DNA of 64,000 nt from Cyclospora cayetanensis (GCF_002999335.1 NW_020312181.1:1-64000), one strand, 5' to 3'; numbered from the stretch's first letter, positions 1 to 12,747 are shown. Made by a program: numbers and translations. Notes: generated by a model from the sequence alone, not told the origin.

Positions 1-3000
1 AAAAAAAACACGCATCCACCAGCCAACGAACGAGGGCCCTAACCAAAGACGCGGCGGCGCGATGGCTCTCAATCTTCGGACCACTGGAAATTGAGGCTCC
101 TGCTACAAAATCTTAGAAGACTGGTAGACTGTGTCAAAACAAAATACACACTAGCTCAGCAGGGCCGCTGTGCCTCACGGAGCAGTCCGTGCATGCGAAT
201 ACAGCCGGCGCATGCAGCACAGTCCTCCTAGAAGCCCCAAAAGAAACATAGCAAGATGTGCAGTGACAGCATATCTGACAGTGGCTGCGCATAAATCTGG
301 GTGTGGGGAACATCTTAAAAATAGTAACTGGAAGCTTCCTCGAACTATGTCCATAGAAGAAAGGTAGCTATTTGAGGCAACGCATGCACTGGGGAAGAGC
401 AATTGTCAATGGGCGCGAGGGTTGACGTCCATGCAGACTACCTAACGAGCCAAACTGAGCAGCAAGTTGTCCAGCAGGCAACAAAATCTGCATTTGCTCC
501 TCTGTCAACCACTGAGGCTGGCGTTTCTCATCCCACTTATCAGAAACTCGCGTCTAGTGTACCCTTGGCACTCAACAGTGCTATAGTCCAGCACCTCTAC
601 GGCTCCCTGTGGATCGTCCGCCTCCACACTGGTCAATGCCTGCGCGGCAGAATCAGCGAATACTTCAGGAATTTTCGAAGGTCTTTTAGGGAGCCAAGAT
701 TCATAGTCTGTGGCACCTCCAGCCTTTGAGGCATTTGATTAGGAATGATTTTGCCTTGATTCGTGAGAGGATGGCAAATGGTCACAAGCGCCTCTTCGCA
801 AACCCTCTTTCTAGGCACCTTCTAGTGTACCTCGTAAAGCCTGCCGATGCACCTAAACCAAGTGATCAGCCTTGAAATACACAACCGACCGCCACTTATC
901 ATAATTCATTCTTGTCTCTCTGGAGCTTCACGCCTACCTTCGCGTGCGCTAGTCAGCTGTTCCCTACGGTCTTGGCTGCTAAGGTCGGATACTGCCTCCG
1001 CACGACATCCTAGGCCCCACACGGAGAGAAGCTTCTTATTGCATACTAGGGATGGGAAGAGCGAACGCGAATGTACTCGTCCCAGGCCACCAGAAAGGCC
1101 ATTCAGTCCAATGAAGAATCCATAGCCTGATAGGAGAAGAAAGCACCTACCGCTACGTCACTAGCGTCGGTTGTGAGTAATGACGCTCGCAAACGGGCAA
1201 TGCAAGAACCAGAGGAGTTGTAAGGCGGCCAATTGGCGTCCTTGCTCAGGGAGGAGCCTTATCTGTCCGGGTCACAGCCTCCATTATTCAGCTAGATCGG
1301 CCCTAAGGAGCAGCGATTCAGACAAACCAAAAATGAAAATCGTGGTAGCAAGGTGCAAGCCCATAGAGCTTCGCAATTCCTTGGGGTGCGTAAAGATAGA
1401 GGCTACGCCTTAATTGCATCAAATTCTGCCGGAGCTTGCTTAATTCCTGCAGTCGAGACATGGTAACCCAGAGACACGAGCGTTCCCATGACAGAAAGCC
1501 TCCGTGACTTCGCATGTCACTGCGTCTTCCACAGCAGTCGAATGGCACACCGTTGGTGCTGTAGGTGCTCGTGAACGTTTTGGCCGAATTGTAAGCCGTC
1601 CTCCACAAAGACAGCCATTCACCCCTCCTAGAAAGGCTCATTAATTTTCCGAGTAACCTGACGTTGCAGTTTGACTGGGGCATAATCAAGTACCAACAGC
1701 AACGATGTACACTCGAATTTGCGAAGGCGAGTGTGAAACGACGTGTGTGCCTTCATCAGGGTGTACAGGCATTTATATGAAGGCGTTTGTGAAGTAAAAT
1801 GTCGAGAAGAGTGTTGACCTATGTAGTTGTGACAGCCTTTTGTGTCAAATAATGCGCCCACGTGACGCATCGGAAATATCTGCTTCACGCCGCTCTTGTT
1901 CAGGGGCTCCAAGTTGCCGTTTATGCGCGACCTTCCGTCATTTTTCGGCGCTATCGCCGTTATGCCCGAAAGCGCTGGTCGATTCTTGTACTTTGCCTTT
2001 TTCGAAAAATCACTTGCCTAAAGGCCGCTATCATCTTTAGGCTGTGGAAGCTTCCGATACCGCAGAACATGGCTCGGGGCTGACCCGGGGATGCGGTGCA
2101 CTGGATGACGGGCAGGTGGCCAGACTGCTAGCGCCTCCTCACTACATAGCACATGCGCAAACTTCTCCTTGATTTTTGTAAATGCTGCTCTTTGTCGAGC
2201 GGCCGACTAAGGTTCCTTTTATTAAAGAAGCAATTGCAAAGCCAGGCAGGCAAAATGCATGCTGCGAACCCCTTGCACTGCTGCGCGGCTTAGCCCCCCG
2301 CAGAAAGTCTCTGCCTCACCTTGTTGAGATATCGACTCTACCTCGCTGACTACAAATGATGTGAGCGTTGTTGAGGAGACCAGAAAGTGCCTTTCCCTTG
2401 CGCCTCCTGAGATACTATCTTCCGCAACGCGCAGCTGTGGCTGCATGGTGCGTTCCATTGGGTCACCCATGCCATACTTGAACATGCTTCTTCGTGCACA
2501 AGTCCAACAAAGAAGGCACGGACCATAACGATAAGGTCCAGATCTGATTTGAAATGGCATTCACCCAGCCAATTCTTGCGTCCTTAGTCGTGTCTGCAAA
2601 CATGTCTTAGGGACTGTGATAATGGGTCAGCAGGCAGACCCCACTTCCGCGCTGCCTGCTCAGATAGCAGCGCCACTTAATATCCAGTGTCAAGTAATGC
2701 TAGTAATTCTAATACACTTATGTGGACTCGTGCCAACGCAGAATTGACCCGTTTGGGGCCTCTAACTGCGGCTCCATCCCTTGTAGCCGCCTTCATCGGG
2801 CCGCAGCCTGCCTGGAAGATAGTCTGCTTCGCGGATGCCCTTGCTTGTTTGTCAAGCACTCAGCTGCCGCCGCGCTCAGTCACGTTGTTGATGCTTGTTC
2901 GGCTTTTGCATGCACTTGCATTTTCAGGTTATGCGAACTAGTTTTTCACAATAGAAGCAAGTGTGTTGTTGGGGGGCTGCATGTGGCTGCTGAGAAGCGT

Positions 3001-5700
3001 GGGGTTTCCCTGACCATTCACTGTCGGTCATCGTAGACATTGGGCCAAAGCCGGTTGACATAGCCCCGACATTCGTAGGCCGTAAATTACTATTTGGCTC
3101 CTCCTATACAATTTACAAGTTGCGCTTATTTGCTCGTTCAGGCTGGAGTGGTTCATGATCTGTTAAAACCCCACAGGTCGGTTGTCTAATGGCCGAGGCG
3201 CTGCTTAACCTGTGACCACCTGATGTGGCCCTTTGGGTAGACCTGATATTTACCATTTCTAAAACAGCACATCTAGGTCGTGGCTTTTGCGCACCAAAGG
3301 TTCAACCTTCTCGATACACCGAGCTAGTGCACGATACGCCTGTTTCAGCCTTCTCAATTCTCGCTAGGCTATCTGTTGAGCTGATCTCGGCTAAAACGAC
3401 AAGCCGGGGCTTGTATAAAGGCTTGAGGTATAATAATTCTCACAGACAGACGATTTCCTCTCTAAATAAATAGACAAACTACTGGAGTGCTTGTCCCTCC
3501 AAAAACCTGACGCAGGGGGCACACATTTCCCTCCGTTTCGGGACGAGAAGGCGAGGTTCACCTCCAACTGGCTGGACAAATTCCTCGAGCACCTGCCCAT
3601 CCTGACGTCTACCATACTCCTCTGGTCGGCGCCACCTCATCTCGATGCTTTCACAAAACATCTGTCGGCTGACAAATAAAGCCTTTCTACCGACTGTAGA
3701 GCTAGTGCGTTCACATGAGCTTGCAGGTGGGTATCTGCTGACCCACCAGGCGTTGTGCCTCCGTTAACTCCCATTGGCAGAGAGTGTTTTTTGGACTGTC
3801 GCCAGATAAATCCTTCGAAAAGATGAATGGGGCACAGTCAGAAAAATATTACGTTCTTAGGAGACTGGGCGAACCTACTGCATTCACAGCCAGTGGATGA
3901 AAATGGACCGCTTCATGGAAACCTGCGGGGGCTGCCAATTGTAAACGATTCCATCCAAGTTCTCCATAATAAGGCGGTCAACTCCAGACTCAAGAGTCTA
4001 GTAAAGAGCTGCTGAGTGCTTTTTAGAACAGCTCCGGCTGTCCTTTGCCCGCCCCCTGTAGATATCATATATGAGGGACGGGGGACAGCTGAGTTGCGCG
4101 TAGCTGCACTCTATCAGTATCTCGGGCATTTTTACATGGCAACTCCGGCATATGCACACAGCATTGCGCCGCTTTTTACCGAGCTAGCAGCCTTATGCAC
4201 AAAACAATTCTAACGGACACTAAAGCCAACTACTCAATTTTCGGTAAATTCTTAGTTGAACATAACTCATGTAGTAAGAAGTGCTGAAGTGTATCTTAGC
4301 GCTCTGAATGTGTGGGTCACCTGCAAAAATCAGCGATTTAATTCGGGGTGCATTCAAAAGTATACTATTAAGCGTGTATAAAAAACTGGAATTTTGTTCT
4401 TAAGCAGACCTTATATGCGGGCCGTACACCGTAAAACCTGATACAGCAGACAACTGTTAGCAATGTGCCCTCAATAGAGATGTGTTTCCGTAGCATCCTG
4501 GACTTTGGTTGCCCAAAAGGGAGCGGGATCGAGCATTATCTAGTGGCGCGTACTGAGGTGTAATTACGTTAACCTTCCAGCCCTATTGGAGGTGTCCACA
4601 CACCTTTGATTTCACGTTGGCACAGCCTGGAGCGCTCCAGTATACTAAACAGCTGCAGGAGTCCTAAGATAAGTAGCCTACCGGTGCTTTGTGATTCTCT
4701 CTGGGGCCAATAGTCAAATTGCTTGCCCTTCTTGCCCTCCCTCTCTCGTTCTCTGCGGCCTTGCGCTTAATTTAGCCCTTATTGTATCACTTCCCCTGTC
4801 GCTTTCGTGCTCCCACCCTGGCTCCGTGCTCATTTCCTGTAGTGTGCTGCAACGAGTCATACCAGCAGCCACAGAACCGAGGGGGAGAAAGAAAGGCCAA
4901 AAGCAGAAGTGCTTGACTCTAACAAGCACGCCAGCTCGCACATTTGTGGGTAACAAGGAAGAAAAGTACAGGCTGATATGCAGACTCGCGGAACTGCAGG
5001 GTAGAGATACAAGGAGAGAGTAGCAGAAAACAAAGTGGGGTTGAGGGCGCTTTACTGAATCTCATGCAAAGCAGGTAATCTAATGGACAGTCGGACCTCC
5101 TTGAGGGGGCATTCTGTAGCTTGGCAGGGTCACAGTGATTATGTACGGCGGCCGCAGCACTGGTCAGCAGCAGCGATCTAGAATGAAAAAAATGCGTGAC
5201 GAGGCGCCTATGAACTGTGCGTAACAGCGCATCGACTCATCAGGGACACTTGGGCGAGGATTCTAAGCGCCGTCTCTGTGTCTCTCCTCTCTGCACTGCT
5301 TCACGAAGCCTTCCCTCTTCCTGCTCCTTTTATCCAGTCGATATATGTGCCATCAGGTGCAATCACACCAAGCGCTCGTCAGAGCCACATTGCTTTTAAA
5401 AAAAGATTTGGAGAGAAAACATAACCAGAATAAGGACACTGAATGAACAAATAGAGAAAATATGCAGCCTGAATAAAGAAAAGTTACTAAGAAAGGGCAA
5501 CACAAAAAGGGGTCCAAGAGCAGGGCTGGCCGTGGATGTAGGCAACTACCCGCCGTCTTTAGACCTTTTAGTCGATAATGGATATAGTAAACGTATGAGA
5601 CTTCTGCGAAGATATTTCGTTAGAGCAAGCAGTCCCTAGAGGTCGCTACAATTTGCATGCAGTCCACCCTTGTAGCAAAGGTGTGCTCTTGTGTATGTAT
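1..5700. other. Gene-poor stretch, no confident gene
   Basis: No reading frame here shows a recognisable domain together with believable splice sites. The longest frames (403-729 on +, 1318-1689 on -) lack family motifs and typical neighbours. A frame at 730-872 (+) reads as plausible protein after a possible acceptor but has no partner exon I can join. The window opens on an A-run. Composition is more mixed than in the gene blocks, and the GGGGCCCC strings and CAG runs typical of this genome's exons are nearly absent. The only recognisable signal is the degraded retroelement match listed separately near 3.8-4.2 kb. Confidence 0.5.
3827..4213 (+). mobile_element. Degraded Ty3/gypsy-type reverse transcriptase remnant (tentative)
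   Basis: The frame at 4016-4213 translates to a stretch with ELR, then YLGHFY, then SIAPLFTEL. This follows the spacing of the end of the Ty3/gypsy reverse transcriptase (the ELR..FLG..YYR....IA.PLT.L segment that leads into RNase H). The preceding frame (3827-4015) ends with a Ser/Lys/Cys segment just where the KCxF segment of that enzyme would sit, interrupted by a stop. No catalytic YxDD box, protease, integrase or LTR pair was found, so this would be a short dead fragment. Chromovirus-like elements are known from Eimeria genomes. The match is one motif read by eye. Confidence 0.3.
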
Positions 5701-5705
5701 ACCGG

Positions 5706-5898
5706 TCAGACCTTAAAGCGCACGCCCATAATCCTACGCAACAAAACCTTTCTCTCTGTGTGTTTCAGTTTGGCTGGAGTTCTGCTTCCTGCTGTATTGT
5801 TTACGTAACGCAGTTCTTCCTGCAACCCATCTAGGGCCCCCTGTTGTTTCCTTCGCTCTCTAGCACTTCTCTGCTTCTTTCCAATTCTCCTGGGGGGT
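5706..5898 (-). CDS. Candidate terminal exon of a small basic, probably nuclear protein
   Basis: Read on the minus strand, a C-rich tract ending in CAG at about 5899 is followed by an open frame to a TGA at 5706. The product of about 63 residues is rich in Lys/Arg (GKKQRSARERRKQQ near its start) with a short helical stretch and a Lys/Arg-rich end. There is no in-frame ATG near the 5' border, so it should be an internal or last exon. It may belong to the minus-strand frame at 6299-6607, which is also basic, but I could not find a donor that joins them in frame. The function is not recognised. Composition suggests a nucleolar or RNA-binding protein, which is only an inference. Confidence 0.35.
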
Positions 5899-6298
5899 GC
5901 CACCAATTCCTATGCCAGCCTTCACCAAGTCTCCGCCAAGCGGAGACTTAATTCGCTTCAATCTCTCCCCTGATGGTACTGGTGCCCGACACAAAAGTCC
6001 CCTAGGGGCCCCTGGGTGACACGAACGCTCCTTCGTAGTGACCTTCCCTCATGCTGATTCTTAGGAACTTTGCAGAGGTTCAGTTATTGGGGTATAGGGA
6101 ATTACGGGTACTGCGGGGGCAGCGGTATCATCGAGCATGTGTGTGACCCTCTGTGCTTTGCACACAAGGATTGCGTTTAGGAGTTCAGTGTTTCGAACTT
6201 ATGCGCCTCAGGAGGGGGCGAGTTACACCTTGCTTTTGTTGTGGGGACGTGGAAGCAGTTGGAGGAGTTTCTTCATGCTGTCTTCGACCAGGGGACGC

Positions 6299-6607
6299 TC
6301 AGGCATCGTGTGGCCCTCGCCAGGGTGCGTTGTCTTCTAGTTTCAGCAGTATCTCATCGTATGCAATTCTGACATCTGCGAGCTTGATTTTGCTTGATGC
6401 CTGTGGGAACGCTGTGCATCCTTCACCCCTAATACCCCTATTTTTTCCGGGTACCTTCCCGGCAGCCTTCCACGCTGTCGCTGTTCTTTTCCGTGGAGCT
6501 CTGATCTCTGCCTGTCTGCCTCTTCCTCGTTTGGGTGGCTTGCTGCTGCGCATGGTCAAGCAGCGCTTTTCTGCTGCTGCCCTTCGTATTCCTTCGCTAA
6601 TTTCCAT
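6299..6607 (-). CDS. Small basic protein, unknown function
   Basis: An ATG at 6607 opens a 102-residue frame ending in TGA. The first half is strongly basic (PPKRGRGRQAEIRAPRKR) and looks disordered. The last third contains a probable helix (LADVRIAYDEILLKLED). The opposite-strand frame over the same bases is Cys/Ser/Leu-rich and looks like a shadow, so I prefer this strand. Its start lies only 48 bases from the first ATG of the cullin on the other strand, so the two genes would share a very short divergent promoter or have overlapping 5' leaders. It may be spliced to the basic exon at 5706-5898. No known family was recognised, although small basic ribosome-biogenesis factors look similar. 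Confidence 0.45.
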   Translation of the reverse strand: MEISEGIRRAAAEKRCLTMRSSKPPKRGRGRQAEIRAPRKRTATAWKAAGKVPGKNRGIRGEGCTAFPQASSKIKLADVRIAYDEILLKLEDNAPWRGPHDA

Positions 6608-6655
6608 CCACCCCTCTCCTAATCGCCATTGTTATTGCTGTTGCGGCTGCTGCGA

Positions 6656-9600
6656 ATGCAGCGCATCGAAACGTTGGTCCTGGACGGCTGGGGTCCTTGT
6701 CTTCTAAGCCGAGTTTCAGCAGTTATTTCTGGAGCCCTCACTGCGAAGGTTGACGCCGCCGCAAGGGTCATACAAACGCTGGCTATTAAGAACGATGACG
6801 ACCCTTTGGAAGGCACCTCAAGAGCCGAATATGACTCCAGAGCAAACCAGATACTTGAAGAGGCCCTCAACTTGTGGGAGTATTACTGCACAACTACGGT
6901 TAGCGATAGATCCGAAGGAGATGACTGATGAAGGCAGCTGTTTCTCTACGCTGTGGCTTCTGTGAAGAAAAATTTATGCTCCCTGAAATACTGATTGCCA
7001 AAGCAGTTCTGGTGTATCGGGCGCGAGTTTGCTGTACGTTCAAGGCTCTGAGGCTCTCAGCTGAGCAGGGGATTTTTTTTCGAATTTTCCGTGTGCCTTT
7101 TCGCAGCATCAGATCCAACAGGTCTGCGTACACCTGGATAGGTGTGTGGCTGTTGAAAAGGCGCCTTTCGATTCCCAGCAGCAACAGCAGCAACCACAGG
7201 GTTTGCAGGGTCTGTGCGACAAGCTCTTGAGTGGCGCTTTCACAGGCCATGATGCAACCTTGCAGCAGTTGACTGCAGCACTCTTGCACGTTACTGAAAC
7301 GGAACGCCGGCAAAAGAAGGACCCCAATCCAAAGCATAGGAGCCTAACCCTCATGTACATTCACCTCAACGTATGTGGCAGACTCTCCGGGGGTCCTTTG
7401 GCTCTTTCTTTTTTGACTGACACTCTTACCCATTAGTCACTAATTGATATTCTTTTAGTCCAATCGGCTGCCCGGTCTAAGGATACGCTTTTAGCATGTC
7501 TTCTCCCTCTGTGCATGTGAATGTGTTTAGCGGTATTTCGATCTCTTGGAGCCTTCCCTGATCGCGGCATCGCGTCAGTCCTTCCGTGCTGCTAGTGAAA
7601 AACTTCTGGGGGCCCCCGGTACACCTGAATCGGGAGAGCCACCCGTAGGGGCCCCCTTGTCAGCGTACCTGTCCTTTGCTGCTTCTGCGCTGCTCCGCGA
7701 GAGGAGGCGTCTGGAGCTGACGCTACACGGAGCCTCAGAGAGCCTTCTCATGGGAATCATGCAGGAGGAGCTAGTTCGAAGGCACCGAGAGACTCTAGCA
7801 AATCCTGCGGCAATTCAGTTGTATCTGAAGCTCGGAGACAAAGAGAATTTGCAGATCCTTTATGAGCTCTTTGCTGTAGCAGAGGAGCTACCCCTGCTGA
7901 AGAAGAATGCACTTGCTGCTGTTAGATCGCAGGGCGAGCTTCTTCTGAATACACTCAAGTCGGCCAGCTTGAACAGCGGCGGCAAGCGTTTTATTGCAGA
8001 TCTGTTGGAAATGAAGCAGACACACGAGGCGGTATTCGTAGATGCGTTTGCTGCCAATCAAGACTTTCTCCTTGGACTTAAAGTCAGAGCCGGAGCCCAG
8101 CCCACAGCAAGGCCCACTGCCCACCAGAGAGCTACCCATGTCGAGGGCAAAAGATCTTTCTCTACTGCGGAGTTCATGTGCTTGCATGCTGCTCTGCGTT
8201 TCTTCGTAGGAAGCCTGGGAATCCTTTCTGATGGCTGAGGGACCCGTAGTGACGGCAATAGCCCGTCTGCTCTGTACGTCAAGGCCCTTATCTTCTATAG
8301 TCTTGGCTGCACGCGGCATCGCTCTCGGCCGGCGACTTTGTTGAGAATAGTTCTCAGCTGTCAGCTTCTGACTTTGCTGCCTGAAGGTTGCTGTGCATGG
8401 TCCTCGGGGGGCCCTGTGTAGCAGTCTCACATGAAAGAAGGCAGGCGATGGGGCGCAATCATGCTACCCTTCTCCTTATTGTGCAAAGGCTTATGCATAT
8501 GGTGTACCGCGCGCTTCAGTTCACTTGGCTCTCGTGCTGCGGTTTTTGTTTGTTGCGTGCGTGAGTTGGACTTTTTCGCTTGCCACCTTCGATGTATATT
8601 CATGCATGCAACATCGTTCCGCTCCATTTGTTGCATCGCTTCAGCGCGTCATATCGATTCCATCATTAGGAAGGCGGGAGCTGGCCAAAAGTCCGCCCCC
8701 GGAGATCCTCCTGAGGGCCTTCCCGATGAGGACCCGGAGGTTCAAATAGAAAAAGTTATTGGGTTGTTTGCTCTAATTGCCGGCAAGGAAACGTTCGAGG
8801 TGGGGACAGCTTGTATGGGGTTTGCGACATGTATGTGTGTATATATGTGTATGTATGTATGTGTGTATATGTATTTGTATGTATGTATGTGTGTGTATGT
8901 ATCTGTACGTATGTATGTGTGTGTAGGTATTTGTATGTATGTTTGTGTGTATATGTATTTGTATGTATGTGTGTATGTAAGTCTGTGTCTATGTGTGTGT
9001 TTGGCTTATATGGAATACGGCTGAAATACTGGCCTATGGTGTGCTTGCCTGCAGCAATTCTATCGATTGGACCTCTCCCGGCGTTTGCTCTTGCACGGGC
9101 TCGCCAATGAAGACCTTGAGAAGACACTTGTTCGGAGACTGAGAGACGGTAATGAGGGCTGCATGACAATATTGTCTAACTGATACAGTAGAGGCAGCCC
9201 TTTCGGCACTACGGAGCCTTACATGCATGAGGAGTCTGTGGTACAGCCGGCGTGTAGCCGGAGCAGGGAGGGTCTGCCGGACTAGTGGTGGGACCCCTGC
9301 TGCGTAGTGGTGGGGTGGGTGTTTCTTGCCTTAATAGATGCACAGGTGACACAGATATACACACTGTTTCTCATTAAATGTGTGCCTACGCCAGAGTGCG
9401 GACCCCAGTATACCAGCAAGATCGAGGCCATGATTGCAGATATCAAGCTCTCAGAGACCCTCATGGAGAAAATGAAAACTGTACACCCCAACACTCAACA
9501 TCTCCACCGCCGTGTGTCTTACTCTCTTTTTCTGTCACATTCGCAGGCGCTTTCTGCCGCAGCATCCTCCCGGCTGCACTGTATGGCAGTCTTGGTTTGC

Positions 9601-11624
9601 TTGTCTCTGTGCAGGACCCCGTGTCTGGCAATGCGCTGGCAGCTGTGGGGTGTTCTCTGCATGCCCGCGTGTGCGCCAAAGGGATGTGGCCTGCCTTTGG
9701 GGGCGTATGTGCGGCGACCTTGATCCTCTCGCCTCCCTTCTCCACCCTGCAGGAGATCTTTTTTGAGTACTACGGCAGATCCGCCAGCGGAAGGAAGCTG
9801 CAGATGGTCCCGTCTATGAGCACCTGCGAGGTCACCGCGCGAATTTCCCCGCCAACAAAAGCAGCAGGAGTGAGCTAGAATATGGCGCACAGGGGTGAAC
9901 TTGCGGGATATATTTTTAACGGTTATGCTCTGCCCTGCCTCATCGCATGATGCCCTTTGCTCGTATCCGTCTCTTCCCCCTTCGCCGTGCCGTCCGTGAG
10001 CCACTCAATGTGGCACGGCTATCTCCAAGGCTGCCGCCTTCTTCAGCCTGCGGGGGCCCCCAGACAGGTACCAGAGCACTCTTCTACTTCACTAACGCGC
10101 ACTGACGCGGCTCTTTTGGAATGTGTCGTGTGCCGTCTAGGCGAGCGAAGGGATGCCTGTCGACGGATCCTCATCCTCCGCTTTCGCTGCATCGCAGCCA
10201 TCCTCCTCTTCGCGAACTTCCTACATCCTCTTTACATCGCAGTTACAAGCGCTCTGTCTGCTTGCATTCAACGCGCACCACTCTTTGTCGCTTGCGAGCT
10301 TGAGAAACGCCACAGGCCTGAGTCCGTATTTTAATACCCAGACACCGTGCAGCCCAGGGCGAGGCTGCTGACTGGTGTATGTAGCTGCCCTCTCTCGACA
10401 TCCATTTGCTCATGCACCCGATGCGCTCAATACATCACGAGCCTCACTCATGTGCACCAGTCGTCCGTCGCAACTCATGCTTTCGTATCCTCGCCATCGC
10501 TTTCACACTGACGAGATGCTCCCTTCTGCGTCGACCCCACCTCAGTTTGTTTTGTGCGCTTCTGACTGCATGGACAGCTGATGAGGAACTGATGGATGAA
10601 CTCTCCGGGCTCTGTACTGCCAGCCAAACGAACATCCTTCACAAAGACATCAGAGACGTCAGCCGCATACTCTGACTCTCCTTCCATGTCTCCTGTCCTC
10701 CTCCCTTCCTCCTGCTTCCGCAGACATCGCCTCCCTCTTTGTACTTGGGGGCTCTCTCCCCCGTTCGTTACCTCTTTGCCTCTATTCTTACGTGCCGCAG
10801 TCCCATCCTAATCTCAGGAGAGGTGTTCCCTGTTTTTCGCCATTCTAGTTGCCATGGCCCTTTGCACTGCCTTCATATTCCCCCTTTTCTGATGTCTGGC
10901 ACCCCTTGTCATCTGCAAACGCGCCCATGCATCTCCCTCGATTCCGCAGGGAGAGCACGTATACAGCGTCAACTTCAACTTCTACTCGCCTTTGAAACGC
11001 ATAAAGGTCTTACAGGCCAAATCCCAGGCCTCACCCGTAAGTCCTTAACCTCATAAAGGTGCCCACTAGTGCAGGGAGGCAGGATTATGGTTATGCGGCT
11101 CGCCAAGAGAGGATTTCTCCCTCTCTGCCTGCACCGGACCATAATCCGTCCTTTGGGGGTTTCAACGTCTCGCCTGCCACGTATCATGTCTCCTTTCCAT
11201 ACTCTCTGTATGCCCTGCTAATGCTCCCGTTCATCTCCGTACAGTGCTTTCCTACTGCTTGTTTGCTTTTATTATGCGGCTTGCTCCGCAGCCTCAATTT
11301 ACTTATGTCCTCCCTCCATTCCTCTATAATTACGTCTACCCTTCTTCTTCGTGCCTGCCTGTTTTTATCCTTCAGCAGGAGGGCGAGGCCTCAGGGGAAC
11401 CTCCCCCAGACGCCGACCTCACCCACCAAATCGATGCAGGTATCGTGCGTATCTTGAAACGGGTCTCTTCCATGCGGCATCAGGAGCTCTTTGGGGCTCT
11501 TGCGGAAGCCCTTAAGAGGCCTGTAGATGCCGCAACGCTAAAGAAGAGACTCGAGAGCCTTATCGATAGAGACTACATTGCCAGGGACGCAGCAGACAGC
11601 CAAGCTTACCGATACGTGGCATAG
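6656..11624 (+). CDS. Cullin family protein (scaffold of a cullin-RING ubiquitin ligase)
   Basis: Cullins are elongated scaffolds that hold a substrate receptor at the N-terminus and a RING protein (Rbx1) at the C-terminus. Exons read: 6656-6898, 7107-7370, 7531-8082, an unresolved piece, about 8645-8799, 9055-9148, 9395-9480, 9615-9869, 10141-10321, 10578 to about 10662, 10950-11036, 11376-11624. Family landmarks in order are: the cullin-repeat helices in 7531-8082; HIDSIIRK and FYRLDLSRRLL; TSKIEAMIADIKLSE; the cullin-homology strand segment FFEYYGRSASGRKLQ; SQLQALCLLAF; VYSVNFNFYSPLKRIK; and the C-terminal winged helix ending YRYVA. The neddylation segment IVRILKR is intact, with its Lys codon at 11457-11459. 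About 20 residues expected between 8082 and 8645 are missing from my model; a frame at about 8308-8390 (GDFVENSSQLSASDF) fits but I found no clean splice. The start is uncertain. The subtype (CUL1, 3 or 4) cannot be told by eye. Confidence 0.9.
8826..8998 (+). repeat. TGTA/TGTG tetranucleotide microsatellite inside a cullin intron
   Basis: About 170 bases of imperfect GTAT, GTGT and TTGTATG units lie wholly within the intron between the cullin exons ending at 8799 and starting at 9055. The long Tyr/Val/Cys-rich or Thr/His-rich frames seen here on both strands are products of the repeat, not genes. Such an array is likely to vary in length between isolates. Confidence 0.9.
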
Positions 11625-12747
11625 GAGCCCCCATGCATGGAGGGGGCCTAGAAGGTCTTGGTCTATTCCACTGCAATGCTTTTTCTCATCATCAAGGGGT
11701 AGAGGGAGTGCCTAGAGGGGGGCTAGGGGTTTGTTGGGCGCCCTCCCTCCTATCTAATGCTCCCTCGTAATCGCCCTCTATTTTACGCCCCCCAAATTGC
11801 TTTTGCTGTCCCTAGTCCTTGACTAATTGAGTCCTTGTGCCGTAAAATGTGGACAACAGACATAAGGGATAGTATCCATGCGATTAGGTCACCGTAGAGC
11901 TCGTGAGAGTGAGTCCCTATGCACCCCTCGGCTGCAGGGGCACGTCACCCCCTTAAACCTCGCTCTGCATGCTAAGGGGGTTGTGAGCACGGCGGGCTTA
12001 CCATAGTGAGGCTTCGCGCTTATAATGCTGCCACATGTCATATTCTGCTGACACGGGGCCTGTCTAAGCAGAAAAAAGTCCGCTTATTTAGACGCCCGTA
12101 AGGTAGGGTGGCAGACCACTGGTGCACGCTTCCGGGAGGGCCGAGCGGGTTTCTCTAGCGAAACAGGCAGCCCCTGGTGTCCTTTACCTTGAAATATTGC
12201 CTATTTTGCGTCATGAACGAAAATACTAATCAGTTGGCGCATTTGGAATCATGGCAAGAGCCCCCAGGCCAGTGGCCCCCCCGCGATCCCTGCTATCACC
12301 TCCTATCACCCCCCCATAAAGCACTCACTTTTGGCGGGTCAGGTGGCTGCTCTCGGTTCTGTGTCCCCTACTTTTGAAAGCTCCAAATAATAGGCTTAAG
12401 ACCCATATATTTTATTATTTTAAAGCACTTTGAGCATCCTTTTCGCGAAATGTGCCCAAACCCCACCAGTAACACAACGGCACCCTGTTTTCACACCACT
12501 GACCCTCGCCCACTTGTGAACAACAAACTCTTGGAGACACACCAGTTCCACGATTCCAGGGTATTTCGGCATGTTTTTAAATGAATGTTCCATTGACAGA
12601 GTGCTCGTCCCACAAGTGACATGCTGAAGGCATCCTCAACACAGGTCCCCTCGTAGGTCACTTGCGGTTCTATCACCCGTCTTGGGGCAGGCCCCCTAAC
12701 GCCGCTTCCCTCCCTGAACTGTTTATACCCTCCGACTCCATGCACTA
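11625..12747. other. Intergenic region between cullin and PHD/AP2 gene
   Basis: No supported gene. The long minus-strand frame at 12491-13054 partly covers it but mirrors the first exon of the next gene and has no family features. The stretch probably holds the cullin 3' end and the promoter of the PHD/AP2 gene, whose ATG is at 12748. An AT-rich patch lies at about 12400-12425. No defined site could be assigned. Confidence 0.5.

Noticed and set aside
6153..6707. 184-codon plus-strand frame upstream of the cullin
   Set aside because: Cys/Ser/Leu-rich with no family features. The opposite strand encodes a more typical small basic protein.
8811..9169. Long Tyr/Val/Cys-rich (+) and Thr/His-rich (-) reading frames
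   Set aside because: They are translations of the TGTA/TGTG microsatellite inside a cullin intron.
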